Source: Methylophilaceae bacterium LSUCC0401 (GTDB lineage Bacteria; Pseudomonadota; Gammaproteobacteria; Burkholderiales; Methylophilaceae). From it: 64,000 nt of DNA. Location of the stretch: the NCBI GenBank assembly GCA_024919035.1, contig CP103442.1:372001-436000 (forward strand), read 5' to 3'. This document shows positions 54,605-63,746 of the stretch, piece after piece. The position numbers and the translations under genes are program-made. Under the pieces are notes generated by a model, which was given only the letters and a program-made list of their open reading frames with translations, searched no databases and had not been told where the DNA came from. The first letter of the stretch is position 1. Every line of letters starts with the position of its first letter.

Positions 54605-54983
54605 CGAGCTAACAGATTTAAACAAGATCAGAAATGTTTCTATCCTATCGTTATTTACCAGCACCGGAACTATCCTCTGTTGCGCATTACCGGCCTTACT
54701 CGTTACCATTGGTGCAGGAGCGGCATTAAGCTCGTTAATCTCAAGCTTTCCTCAAATTGTGTGGATTTCTAAATATAAATCCTATGTTTTTTTAGCCGCT
54801 TTTGTGTTGATTGCAATAGCCGGCTACCTTCAATGGCAGGCCCGAAAACTGCCCTGTCCCACTGATAAATTATTGGCTAAAAAATGTATGCAAGCACGAA
54901 CCATATCGCTGTGGATTTACTTTGTTTCTTTAGCACTGTTATTAATCGGTTTTACCTTTGCCTACATCCTTCCCTTTATCTAA
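54591..54983 (+). CDS. MerT-like inner-membrane metal transporter
   Basis: The 130-residue protein has three membrane helices. The first has the vicinal cysteines typical of MerT (STGTILCCALPALLVTIGAG). A second cysteine pair lies in the cytoplasmic loop (LPCPTDKLLAKKCMQ). MerT takes mercuric ions from MerP into the cytosol. No merA or MerR-type mercury regulator is nearby, so the substrate may be another soft metal such as copper. Confidence 0.78.
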   Translation: MKKNSELTDLNKIRNVSILSLFTSTGTILCCALPALLVTIGAGAALSSLISSFPQIVWISKYKSYVFLAAFVLIAIAGYLQWQARKLPCPTDKLLAKKCMQARTISLWIYFVSLALLLIGFTFAYILPFI

Positions 54984-55012
54984 ATTGAAGAATAATTTTT
55001 TGGGTTGCATTG

Positions 55013-56095
55013 ATGAGCCGACTTAGGTTGATAATTGTATTACTCTGTTCCGCGTTAATTCATGTGATTTTATTTGTTTATTTAGCCAATAGGATTATTT
55101 TTAAACCGGTTGACAACAATTCCGATCCGATTGAAGTTGAGATGTTTCAAAAAATTCAGCCCCTAGCTGTCGATGAAGAACAAATCAATCCGGCCAAATC
55201 AGTTGTAAAAAAACAGACCCCTTCATCCCCAGACATTCAAGAGTCAATTCAACCTGTGGACAGTGCATATGTTGATGAATTTACCCATGCGGTAAATAAT
55301 TTCCCTGAACCCAGAGAATCAGAAAATCAGGGGCCATGTGATGAGTGTCTGGAAATAAAAACAGATCAGGATGGAATAAACAATACTGCCTATGGAGACT
55401 CCATTCAGAGCATTCATTTGCGCTTTATGGTATTTCATGATCTTGGCCCCAATAAACACCAGCACATTGAGCCGTTTGGTCAAAAGCAAGAGAATACCCT
55501 TCAAGCGCGAACTAAAAATCACATAGGCTATGTAGATATTTTTTATACCCGTGAGGATGACCGATACAGCTTAGAATTTTTGTCAGAAAATATCGGTTTA
55601 GCTAACCTCTATTTAAATCAGCTGTATCAAAAAAGCTCAGGATTGATTACTAAATCCGGACTGCAACCCTTAACCTATCAATACAAATATGGGGAAGGTA
55701 TTCATCGTGAGGTAACCTTTGATTGGCAACAGAACAAAGCTGAAATTAATAATCATAAACGCATTAAAACAAAAGATTTACCCCCGCAAACCCAAGATCA
55801 ACTCAGTGTTTTATTTAATTTTATGTTTTTAGATCCCCTGAAGACCATGAACATCACGGTCACAAATGGTAAAAATTTAAAAATTTATCATTATTTATTT
55901 AGCAATGAGGGTGTCATGGAGGTCAATAAGACCCGTTTTAATTTTGTGCATATTGAAAAAATTTCTGATAAGAAGGAGAGGTTAAATTTATGGTTAGCCA
56001 AAGAATACGGATTTTTACCCATAAAAATAATCATGACCGAAGAGGATTCAAGCTTGATAATACAAGAATTAATTGAGTTTAAAATTAACTCGTAA
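55013..56095 (+). CDS. DUF3108 domain protein with N-terminal membrane anchor
   Basis: The 360-residue protein begins with one membrane helix (RLRLIIVLLCSALIHVILFVYLA), then a low-complexity periplasmic linker, and a C-terminal domain of about 220 residues. That domain has HIGYVDIFYTREDDRYSLEF, TKSGLQPLTYQYKYGEG and QLSVLFNFMFLDPL, matching the pattern of the DUF3108 family. The N-terminus resembles TonB-type anchors. The function is unknown; a periplasmic envelope role is likely. Confidence 0.7.
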   Translation: MSRLRLIIVLLCSALIHVILFVYLANRIIFKPVDNNSDPIEVEMFQKIQPLAVDEEQINPAKSVVKKQTPSSPDIQESIQPVDSAYVDEFTHAVNNFPEPRESENQGPCDECLEIKTDQDGINNTAYGDSIQSIHLRFMVFHDLGPNKHQHIEPFGQKQENTLQARTKNHIGYVDIFYTREDDRYSLEFLSENIGLANLYLNQLYQKSSGLITKSGLQPLTYQYKYGEGIHREVTFDWQQNKAEINNHKRIKTKDLPPQTQDQLSVLFNFMFLDPLKTMNITVTNGKNLKIYHYLFSNEGVMEVNKTRFNFVHIEKISDKKERLNLWLAKEYGFLPIKIIMTEEDSSLIIQELIEFKINS

Positions 56096-56217
56096 ACCTT
56101 TATCAATGATGTCGATCTTGTGTTTAAAAAAATAAATATGGAAACTATTTGAAATAATTCTCATTTAATATTTATTAAGAATTATTTGCTATTATTCACG
56201 TTTGTCATAGAAAGCTA

Positions 56218-57897
56218 TTGATATTGTCCGCCAGATTATTTTACTACTACTTATTTTTTATAATTATCACCGGAAGTTCCCAACTCTATCTTTCGGTGTC
56301 CCATCATTCCTCATTTGAAGCATTAAAAGATGTTGTGTTCATTTGCCTTCTGTGGATTTTACCGATCATTATTTTTTCGAATCATGCTAAAAAAATAGCA
56401 ATGGCCATGGGGGTTATTTTTACCCTGTTAGCCTTACCCGGATTATTTTATGCCATCATCTATCAGCAAGAATTAACGCAAAGTTTACTGTTTATTATTT
56501 TTGAATCGAATATAGCTGAGTCTCGCGAGTACATTCAAAATTACTTATCCATCAAGGTCAGTCTCATCGTTCTGGTGTACTTAATATGTATTTATCTTTA
56601 TTGGACCAAATTAGAAAATTTCACACTATCGGCAAATAAAAAAATAATCATGACAGTGTCGATTATTGCTCTAGTTTTTTTCTCGCCGGTCCAAAAAATG
56701 ATAAAAAAACACTCCCTACAGGCATTTCAATCCAGTGTCCATCGACACCTTTCGGTGGCATCGCCTTATCAGTTGGTGGGAGCGTACATTGACTATTTGG
56801 ACGAAATGAAACAGGTGGATGCCAATTTAAGTTTATTTGATGATATTCAATTATTAGCTGATCTGAAACAAGAGCAAGCCGATCTTCCTTCAACTCATAT
56901 TGTGGTAATCGGGGAATCAACCTCACGCTTACACATGTCTTTATATGGCTATGAACGTCAAACTAATCCAAAGTTAGAGAGTATGAAAAAAGAGCTCAAG
57001 ATCTTTAACAATGTTTTTGCATCCCGGCCTAACACCATTGAAAGTCTTGAGCAGGTGTTAACTTTTGCTAATCAAGAACACCCTGACCTCTATAAAACAA
57101 AACCCTCTTTGATGGCAATTCTAAAACAAGCAGGATACAAGCTCTACTGGATTTCTAATCAACAGACACTCACGACCAGAAATACCATGTTGACCTCATT
57201 CGCCAAACAGACAGATGAACAATATTTTTTAAATAATGCGCGAAGTCAAAATTCGTACAGTTTTGATGAGAAAGTGTTTGATCCACTGGAAAGAGTGCTC
57301 AATAATAATGATGAGAAAAAGATTATTTTTGTGCACCTCATCGGCACACACATGAGCTACCAATACCGGTACCCGAAAAACTTTAGTCAGTTTACAACCG
57401 CTGAATTCTTGAACCCAGAGATACCCAACAATCATATTGAGCGCATCAATCATTACGATAATGCTATTCTTTATAATGACTATGTTGTCTATCACCTCAT
57501 TCAAAGCTTGAAAGCAAAACAGATTAAAAACAGTAGCTTGGTCTATTTTTCTGATCATGGTGAAGAGGTGTATGACGAGGACAGTCATGAATTTCAAGGA
57601 AGAAATGAAGCGGCTCCCACCTTGGGCATGTACGCTATACCTTTCTTATTTTGGGTTGGGCCTGATGAAGCCCTCAATCGGCATTTTAACGATAGGGCGA
57701 TATTAATTCGGCAGCATGACAATGCGGATTTTATTTATACCTACCTGGATTTTTTAGGAATTAGTTTTGATGGATTCCTTCCCCATGAAAGTCTCATCAA
57801 TCAGAATCATATAGAAGATCAGATTATGGTCGGCGATCCCTATGGAAAAAATTTACATCAACTTAAAGGGACGGCTTCATTTTCGAAAACCCATTAG
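56218..57897 (+). CDS. Phosphoethanolamine transferase, EptC/CptA-like
   Basis: These enzymes move phosphoethanolamine from phosphatidylethanolamine to LPS. Five membrane helices lead (to about residue 170), then a periplasmic alkaline-phosphatase-type domain. The metal ligand is in VVIGESTSRLHMSLYGYERQTNP, the likely nucleophile Thr in SRPNTIESLEQVLTFA (an EptC-type pattern, the target being core heptose), and the metal site FSDHGEEVYD follows. It starts with TTG. It lies 3 bases before a second member of the family. Confidence 0.85.
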   Translation: MILSARLFYYYLFFIIITGSSQLYLSVSHHSSFEALKDVVFICLLWILPIIIFSNHAKKIAMAMGVIFTLLALPGLFYAIIYQQELTQSLLFIIFESNIAESREYIQNYLSIKVSLIVLVYLICIYLYWTKLENFTLSANKKIIMTVSIIALVFFSPVQKMIKKHSLQAFQSSVHRHLSVASPYQLVGAYIDYLDEMKQVDANLSLFDDIQLLADLKQEQADLPSTHIVVIGESTSRLHMSLYGYERQTNPKLESMKKELKIFNNVFASRPNTIESLEQVLTFANQEHPDLYKTKPSLMAILKQAGYKLYWISNQQTLTTRNTMLTSFAKQTDEQYFLNNARSQNSYSFDEKVFDPLERVLNNNDEKKIIFVHLIGTHMSYQYRYPKNFSQFTTAEFLNPEIPNNHIERINHYDNAILYNDYVVYHLIQSLKAKQIKNSSLVYFSDHGEEVYDEDSHEFQGRNEAAPTLGMYAIPFLFWVGPDEALNRHFNDRAILIRQHDNADFIYTYLDFLGISFDGFLPHESLINQNHIEDQIMVGDPYGKNLHQLKGTASFSKTH

Positions 57898-57900
57898 CCA

Positions 57901-59484
57901 ATGATTAAAAACAATAAACATTTTATTTATTTTCTTCTCACCACTTTTGTCTTGGGTAACTTCCATCTGTTTCAGCTCATGACAGAAACGTATCTGCACA
58001 CCAATCTATTATTTTTAGCTTGGCTGTTTATTTTTTTTCTTTTAACCCATGTAATTTTTATCTCCCTATTAAATGTCATCGTTCCCATACGAATTTTATT
58101 TGTATTGGTGGTAACCCTCTCCCTAATTTTTAATTTTTATTTAATAAAATTTGGGACCGTGTTTGACACGGGAATGTGGCGTAATATTTTCCAGACCAAC
58201 ATGAATGAAGCCACAGATTTATTTGGACTCTCATCCATATTACTCATGATCTCTTTTATTCTGATTCCAATGATCTGGATGAAAAAATTTAATTTCTTCC
58301 CCCCTCAAGCTTATCAACATGTTTTAACCTCAAGATTTTTTTTCATAGTCGCCTCTATTTTAATTTTATTATTAGGTTCCTGGCCACAGTTAAAATCAAT
58401 GGCGGATTTTTTAAGGGAGCACAAACAAGTTCGCTATTTAAACAATCCCAGCTATGGTTTATTTAATTTACTGAAATTTGCCTCTGAGGAATTATTTATT
58501 AATAAAACCTTTAGGCCGGGTAATTATTTTGCAGAAATTATTGAGGGGGTGAGGGCTGAGCACAAAGAAGAGTTAATTGTTTTAGTGGTCGGTGAAACCG
58601 CCCGATATGATCATTTTGGGATTAATGGTTACCCTCGTGATACCACTCCTTATCTTAGCAAAGTTAAAAATTTAATTTCATACTCAAACTTTACTGCGTG
58701 TGGCACTTCGACAGCCATATCTGTCCCTTGCATGTTTTCGCTTAAGAATAGTAAAGAATTTAAGGTCACATCCTCGCAATATGAGGCCAATGTCCTTGAT
58801 GTCATGCCGGTTGAAGATGTGAATATTCACTGGTTTGATAATAATTCAGACAGTAAACATGTGGCGGACCGTGTGGATTATCAAAATTTTAAGACCCCCG
58901 ATAACAATCCAAGTTGTGACGTTGAGTGTCGGGATGTCGGTATGATCCCACAAATCAAGAAAGTTATTAATCCTAAACTGGATAACCTGATTATATTGCA
59001 CCAGATGGGAAGTCATGGCCCTGCCTACTATAAGAGGTACCCCAAAAGTTTTGAAAAATTTAAACCCGCTTGTCAGTCTGAAAACTTTAGCCAATGCTCT
59101 CAAGAGGAAATTATTAATGCTTACGATAACTCCATTGTTTATACGGATTATTTTTTAGGTGAATTAATTAAAGAGTTAGAAACACTCACCGCAGCTTATG
59201 AGGTGACCTTACTTTACGTTTCTGATCATGGAGAGTCCCTTGGGGAGGATGGAGTATTCCTCCACGGATTACCAAAAGCAATCGCCCCGAAAGCACAAAC
59301 CCATGTTCCAGTATTTTTATGGGCACCCGAAGGGAGTTCGGATGTGAGTTATAAGGAGACTCTGGCTCTGAAAGATAATGCATACTCGCACTCAGACATC
59401 AGCGATACCTTGCTCAGGTTGACAGAGGTTCAGACCAATGCTTACAAAGGCTCTGGAAGCTCAATGATTATTTTAGGGGATTAG
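57901..59484 (+). CDS. eptA: Phosphoethanolamine transferase, EptA-like
   Basis: EptA adds phosphoethanolamine to lipid A and lowers binding of cationic peptides. After five N-terminal membrane helices the periplasmic domain shows VVGETARYDHFGINGYPRDTTP, the nucleophile region CGTSTAISVPCMFS with the catalytic threonine, cysteines in NPSCDVECRDVG and ACQSENFSQC for disulfides, and YVSDHGESLGEDGVFLHG. It has 527 residues. It abuts both the EptC-like gene and the PAP2 gene, forming one operon. Confidence 0.9.
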   Translation: MIKNNKHFIYFLLTTFVLGNFHLFQLMTETYLHTNLLFLAWLFIFFLLTHVIFISLLNVIVPIRILFVLVVTLSLIFNFYLIKFGTVFDTGMWRNIFQTNMNEATDLFGLSSILLMISFILIPMIWMKKFNFFPPQAYQHVLTSRFFFIVASILILLLGSWPQLKSMADFLREHKQVRYLNNPSYGLFNLLKFASEELFINKTFRPGNYFAEIIEGVRAEHKEELIVLVVGETARYDHFGINGYPRDTTPYLSKVKNLISYSNFTACGTSTAISVPCMFSLKNSKEFKVTSSQYEANVLDVMPVEDVNIHWFDNNSDSKHVADRVDYQNFKTPDNNPSCDVECRDVGMIPQIKKVINPKLDNLIILHQMGSHGPAYYKRYPKSFEKFKPACQSENFSQCSQEEIINAYDNSIVYTDYFLGELIKELETLTAAYEVTLLYVSDHGESLGEDGVFLHGLPKAIAPKAQTHVPVFLWAPEGSSDVSYKETLALKDNAYSHSDISDTLLRLTEVQTNAYKGSGSSMIILGD

Positions 59485-60144
59485 ATGAGGGTTGCCATCC
59501 AAACAGTCGTCATGCTTTTTTGCATTGCGCTAATCAGTCAATTCACAAACCTAGATCTAATGATTTCGAATTTATTTTATGTTGAAGATCAATCTTTTAT
59601 CCTTCAGGGTGCCAATAAGTCATTAGCCATGCAATTGCATGATTATCCAAAATTTTTATCCATGGGTGTAGCGATACTATTTTGGCTTGCATCTCTCTCT
59701 ATTTTAATTTTTAAATTTAATCCTTTGAAACGTTACTTTAACAACACTGAGGTTTTGTTTGTATCACTCGCATCCATTCTCATTCCAGTCATCATTTGGA
59801 TTACTAGAGAGTCATCAGCCATGCACTGCCCAAGAGATTTGTTAGTTTATGGGGGCGACTATGCATACTTGAGAATTTTTGATGCAATCCCTAACAATTG
59901 GGAGTATGGACAATGCGCTCCATCGGCACATGCCTCCTCTTTTTTATGGCTATCACTAATTTTGTGTATTAAGAAATCGAGTAAAACAATGTGGACACTT
60001 TATTACATAGGAATTTTTACATTATGTTCTGTTCAGATTATGCGAGGCGCACATTTTCTCTCACATATTTTATATTCTTTCTTAATAGCTCACTTAAGCG
60101 TTTATTTACTTTTTCAATTATTGAGAGCTAGGTTTAAAAACTAA
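59485..60144 (+). CDS. PAP2-family membrane phosphatase
   Basis: The 219-residue protein has about five to six membrane helices and the acid-phosphatase motifs: RESSAMHCPRDL in the first site region, CAPSAHASSF (the PSGH motif with A for G) and RGAHFLSHIL (the SRxxxxxH motif). Members dephosphorylate undecaprenyl-PP or transfer phosphate to lipid A (LpxT). The place next to two phosphoethanolamine transferases supports a role in lipid A or undecaprenyl phosphate turnover. It overlaps the convergent FadL gene by 11 bases. Confidence 0.8.
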   Translation: MRVAIQTVVMLFCIALISQFTNLDLMISNLFYVEDQSFILQGANKSLAMQLHDYPKFLSMGVAILFWLASLSILIFKFNPLKRYFNNTEVLFVSLASILIPVIIWITRESSAMHCPRDLLVYGGDYAYLRIFDAIPNNWEYGQCAPSAHASSFLWLSLILCIKKSSKTMWTLYYIGIFTLCSVQIMRGAHFLSHILYSFLIAHLSVYLLFQLLRARFKN

Positions 60145-61399
60145 CCCCATAAGCAAGACCCAGGGAATTTTGTTGCATTTCAATATTGGCTTCACCTCCA
60201 CCATATCCACCAATCCCTCCAGGAATAGAACCTGATCCATTTACTTTTTCGCTAAACGCATGCATGTAGGACAAAGAAAGTTCAGATTTATCTGCAAAAG
60301 CCCAGGTAAGGCCTAGGGTAATATGATCTTGCACAACACCGGGGGCTAGAATATTAAAAAATGTCTGCGAGCTTGGAATAGGCTGTGAGTTATGATTGTA
60401 TCCTGCCCTTAGGGTTAGATTATCATTCCATTGATAATTGAAACCTATTTTATACACATTAATATCCCGCCACCCAAAACCAGCTCCATCGGAAGCGCCC
60501 AAAGGAACCCCAGCGAGAATTGAACCTAATGGGTTATTGACTGACCTGATGTCACCGTACTCAATACGTTGATAATCGATTGCAACCGTTAAAGCAGGAT
60601 TAACAGCATAGGCAACGCCAAAACCATAATGACTGGGAATATCAAAATCACCGCCTTCGGCAAACAACCCTTTATAGTCATCTAACTTCGTCATGTAAGT
60701 TTTTGAGTGATAAGTCGCGCCTAAAGTGAGTTGGTTGGTTATCTGTCCGATCCAACCAAGTTTAATGCCTGCGCCATAGGAATGTTCATGATGATTGTCG
60801 GTAAGGTTGTTAGGACTGCTGCTGACATTATTCAAGGTGAAATTTTGTAGACCTTTAGCTTGAAAGGTTTGGTAAGCAACATTCACTGACACTCCAAGCA
60901 CATGATTAGATGTTGGCTTAAAGGTTAGCGTAGGCGTTACAAAAATCTGTTTTAAATCCACCCCAGCACTGGCTTCACCAAATAACGGAATACCATTTTT
61001 GTAATTGGTATTAATTCCTCCATTCGCATAAATACTGACCCCAAGTGTATATTGATCATCTAATACTTTGTTATAGCCAAACTCAGGTATAAAGAAATCA
61101 TTAGAATCGTTAGCATCGTAATGACCATCTGCACTTCGCCCACCTCCAAGGTCATTGCCTTTTATATCAGAACTTCTCTCGGGCCTGAAGTAGTTAATCC
61201 CAAAGTCATACCGGTTCCCAATCAAGCCCATTCCGGCCGGATTAATGGCGGCAGTTAAGCTGTCCTGTGGCAGAGCAATACCAACGCCACCCATGCCCTG
61301 TGACTTTATGCCATATCCATGCTGGAAGTAGCCGTTGGTTGCAAAAGCATGATTGACGAAAACAATAAGACCCATGAGGGTAAGTTGAATGATTTTCAA
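60134..61399 (-). CDS. FadL/OmpP1/TodX family outer-membrane transporter
   Basis: FadL-type barrels import long-chain fatty acids or other hydrophobic compounds. A signal peptide (residues 1-20) is followed by the N-terminal plug with NGYFQHGYGIKSQGMGGVGIALPQDSLTAAINPAGMG, the family signature, and 14 probable strands ending in LGLAYGVSF. It has 421 residues. Lying beside cyclopropane synthase and lipid genes, its substrate is probably hydrophobic. Confidence 0.93.
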   Translation of the reverse strand: MKIIQLTLMGLIVFVNHAFATNGYFQHGYGIKSQGMGGVGIALPQDSLTAAINPAGMGLIGNRYDFGINYFRPERSSDIKGNDLGGGRSADGHYDANDSNDFFIPEFGYNKVLDDQYTLGVSIYANGGINTNYKNGIPLFGEASAGVDLKQIFVTPTLTFKPTSNHVLGVSVNVAYQTFQAKGLQNFTLNNVSSSPNNLTDNHHEHSYGAGIKLGWIGQITNQLTLGATYHSKTYMTKLDDYKGLFAEGGDFDIPSHYGFGVAYAVNPALTVAIDYQRIEYGDIRSVNNPLGSILAGVPLGASDGAGFGWRDINVYKIGFNYQWNDNLTLRAGYNHNSQPIPSSQTFFNILAPGVVQDHITLGLTWAFADKSELSLSYMHAFSEKVNGSGSIPGGIGGYGGGEANIEMQQNSLGLAYGVSF

Positions 61400-61400
61400 T

Positions 61401-61826
61401 TTAAACTGACTTTCTTTGAATAAGTGCGATGAAAAAAATACCTGGAATGAGTCCTATGAAAAAATATATAACTTCAACTTTAAGACTGCCGATTAAAACT
61501 AAGGCAGGGCCTGGACATATGCCGGCAATTCCCCAGCCCACTCCAAACAGGGCTGAGCCGAGGATTAATTTTTGGTTTACTCTCTGGGTATCAGGAAGGT
61601 GAATCGATTGATTCATCAAGCTCTTCGTCTTGTTTTTAAAAGTTTTAAATCCGACAGCACTAATGGCAATAGATAATATAAAAGTGATCATCAAACCGGC
61701 TTTCCAGTCACCAAAGACATCAAAGAAGGCGAGCACATTATTTGGATTAAAAAAACCAGACACCAGCAAACCCAATCCAAAAATAAGACCAGATAAAAAC
61801 GCTGTCAATTTTAACAAATGATTCAT
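61401..61826 (-). CDS. YeeE/YedE-type transporter, second half (DUF6691-like)
   Basis: The 141-residue membrane protein contains LSGLIFGLGLLVSGFFNPNNVLAFFDVFGDW and GVGWGIAGICPGPALVLIGS, the signature of the C-terminal half of YeeE/YedE transporters, which move thiosulfate or other sulfur compounds. The ATG at 61826 overlaps the stop of its partner gene (ATGA); an upstream in-frame ATG lies inside that gene and is rejected. Confidence 0.88.
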   Translation of the reverse strand: MNHLLKLTAFLSGLIFGLGLLVSGFFNPNNVLAFFDVFGDWKAGLMITFILSIAISAVGFKTFKNKTKSLMNQSIHLPDTQRVNQKLILGSALFGVGWGIAGICPGPALVLIGSLKVEVIYFFIGLIPGIFFIALIQRKSV

Positions 61827-62224
61827 GCAGAAATTAATCGAATGAGGTTGAAGGTGATGAAGGCCGTTGCCATCATAATCAGAGTTGCCAAAATCGATCG
61901 CGGTGATAATCTTGATACACCACAAACAGAGTGTCCGCTAGTGCACCCGTTGGATAAAGTTGCGCCCACTCCAACCAAAAAACCCGCCACAATTAAAACA
62001 ATGGGTTGCGTTTTTATTTCAAATGAAGGGATGTAAAAAAATATCGAATACACAATAGGGGATAAAATAAGTCCAGCGATTACAAATAAACGCCAACTAT
62101 TTTCATGCAATGGATTAGCTAAAAAACCACGTATCATTCCGCTAACACCAAAAATTTTTCCGTTAAAGAAAAGCAGTGTGAGGATACCAATTCCGATTCC
62201 AAAGCCTCCTAATACATAATTCAT
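61823..62224 (-). CDS. YeeE/YedE-type transporter, first half
   Basis: The 133-residue membrane protein carries FGVSGMIRGFLANP and GVGATLSNGCTSGHSVCGVSRLSPRSI, the YeeE/YedE N-terminal signature with conserved cysteines that are proposed to relay sulfur. It is the first gene of a coupled pair with the DUF6691-like half, which together form one transporter. In many proteobacteria the pair lies next to a metallohydrolase or regulator; here it is followed by a FadL gene. Confidence 0.9.
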   Translation of the reverse strand: MNYVLGGFGIGIGILTLLFFNGKIFGVSGMIRGFLANPLHENSWRLFVIAGLILSPIVYSIFFYIPSFEIKTQPIVLIVAGFLVGVGATLSNGCTSGHSVCGVSRLSPRSILATLIMMATAFITFNLIRLISA

Positions 62225-62347
62225 AATTTTTTTTCTAATTTTTAACGAGCCAACATTTTATATGAATTTAAACTAAATAATTTGCTAAATCATGGATTTT
62301 TTTTGTTTTCCTTAATAGAATAAATTAAACAATGTTTTGACTTTATT

Positions 62348-63472
62348 ATGAGTTCGTCACGACAAATCATTACAAATCTGTTGCAACAAGCAGGCATCAC
62401 AATCGGGGGTCCGCGCGACTGGGATATGATTATCCATAATGATCAATGCTTTGACATGATCATTAGTAACTGGTCATTAGGGCTAGGTGAGTCGTATATG
62501 CATGGGATGTGGGATTGTAAAAGACTCGATCAATTCTTCACCAAAATCCTAGGAGCCAACCTTGATCATCAGGCCAAGACGGGCATGAGCTTTTCATTGG
62601 CATGGCATGTCTTACGCTATAAATTTTTAAATCTGCAAAACATTCAGCGGGCCTTCGAGGTGGGTGAGAGGCATTATGATTTAGGGAACTCCTTCTTTGA
62701 AAGCATGCTGGATCCATTCATGCAATACTCATGCGGGTATTGGGATAAGGCGAAAAATCTAAATCAAGCCCAGGTTAATAAATTGGATATGATTTGTCAA
62801 AAATTACATTTACAGCCGGGCGATCGGGTATTGGAAATAGGCTGTGGCTGGGGAGGCTTTGCTGAGTACGCCATCAAGCATTATCAGATTGACTACACCG
62901 GTGTCTCAATCTCCAAAGAGCAAATTCAGTATGCGAAAAAACGACTCAAGGGTCTAAAAGCCTCATTTAAACTTCAGGACTACCGAAAGGTCACGGGTCG
63001 TTTTGATAAGATTGTCTCGATTGGGATGTTTGAACATGTGGGCCGTAAAAATTATCGGGATTATTTTGAATTGGTGAATCATTGTTTACATCAGGATGGT
63101 TTATTTTTATTACACACCATCGGATGCAATCAAACAAAAACGGCGACAGATCCTTGGATTCATAAGTATATTTTCCCCAATGGATACATCCCGTCAAATC
63201 AGCAGATCACAAAATATGCGGAAGGATTGCTGCAATTAGAGGATTGGCATAATTTTGGTCCATACTATGATTTGACGCTCATGGCGTGGTATCAAAATTT
63301 TTCTCAACACTGGAAACAGTTTCAAAAGCAATATCCTGAAAGCTTTTTTAGGATGTGGAAATACTATCTACTCTGTTGCGCTGGCTACTTTCGATCCAGA
63401 AAGGGGCAATTGTGGCAGATTGTGTATAGGCACATTAATTCACAAAAGCCATACCAAAGTTATCGACCATAG
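62348..63472 (+). CDS. cfa: Cyclopropane-fatty-acyl-phospholipid synthase
   Basis: The enzyme methylates double bonds of membrane phospholipid acyl chains using S-adenosylmethionine. The SAM-binding motif is VLEIGCGWGGFAEYA, followed by GVSISKEQIQYAKKR and SIGMFEHVGRKNY with the active-site residues. The N-terminal lipid-binding domain (about residues 1-100, LGLGESYMHGMWDC) is present. It has 374 residues, as usual. It is divergent from the YeeE pair. Confidence 0.95.
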   Translation: MSSSRQIITNLLQQAGITIGGPRDWDMIIHNDQCFDMIISNWSLGLGESYMHGMWDCKRLDQFFTKILGANLDHQAKTGMSFSLAWHVLRYKFLNLQNIQRAFEVGERHYDLGNSFFESMLDPFMQYSCGYWDKAKNLNQAQVNKLDMICQKLHLQPGDRVLEIGCGWGGFAEYAIKHYQIDYTGVSISKEQIQYAKKRLKGLKASFKLQDYRKVTGRFDKIVSIGMFEHVGRKNYRDYFELVNHCLHQDGLFLLHTIGCNQTKTATDPWIHKYIFPNGYIPSNQQITKYAEGLLQLEDWHNFGPYYDLTLMAWYQNFSQHWKQFQKQYPESFFRMWKYYLLCCAGYFRSRKGQLWQIVYRHINSQKPYQSYRP

Positions 63473-63523
63473 GTTATGATCAAATTGAACCCTTATGGTC
63501 TTGTTTTGTATTAAAGGAGCCCA

Positions 63524-63745
63524 ATGAAGTTTGTAAAGCTTTTATTACTCGCTGTCGTGATTTATTATCTGATTTATTATTTTTTTTCACCTTATCAACA
63601 ATGCATCAGGGAATTTAATGGAAGTGGGGTATCAATGGATGAGATTGAGGGTACTCCGGATAAAATTCAAACGCAAAGAAGGCAATTGCTTAATATTGCT
63701 AAAGATGGTCACAAGCAAGATTGTGCCTCACGTCACCATTGGTAA
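63524..63745 (+). CDS. Small membrane-anchored protein, unknown function
   Basis: The 73-residue protein has one N-terminal hydrophobic helix (about residues 4-21), then a short soluble part with two cysteines (QQCIREFNG and KQDCASRHHW) that could form a disulfide outside the membrane. AAAGGAG stands 6 bases before the ATG. It converges on the selO gene with one base between the stops. Confidence 0.6.
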   Translation: MKFVKLLLLAVVIYYLIYYFFSPYQQCIREFNGSGVSMDEIEGTPDKIQTQRRQLLNIAKDGHKQDCASRHHW

Positions 63746-63746
63746 C

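Noticed and set aside
61827..61925. Longer start for the DUF6691-like gene
   Set aside because: The extra 33 residues lie inside the partner YeeE gene; the ATGA overlap and the hydrophobic start favour 61826.
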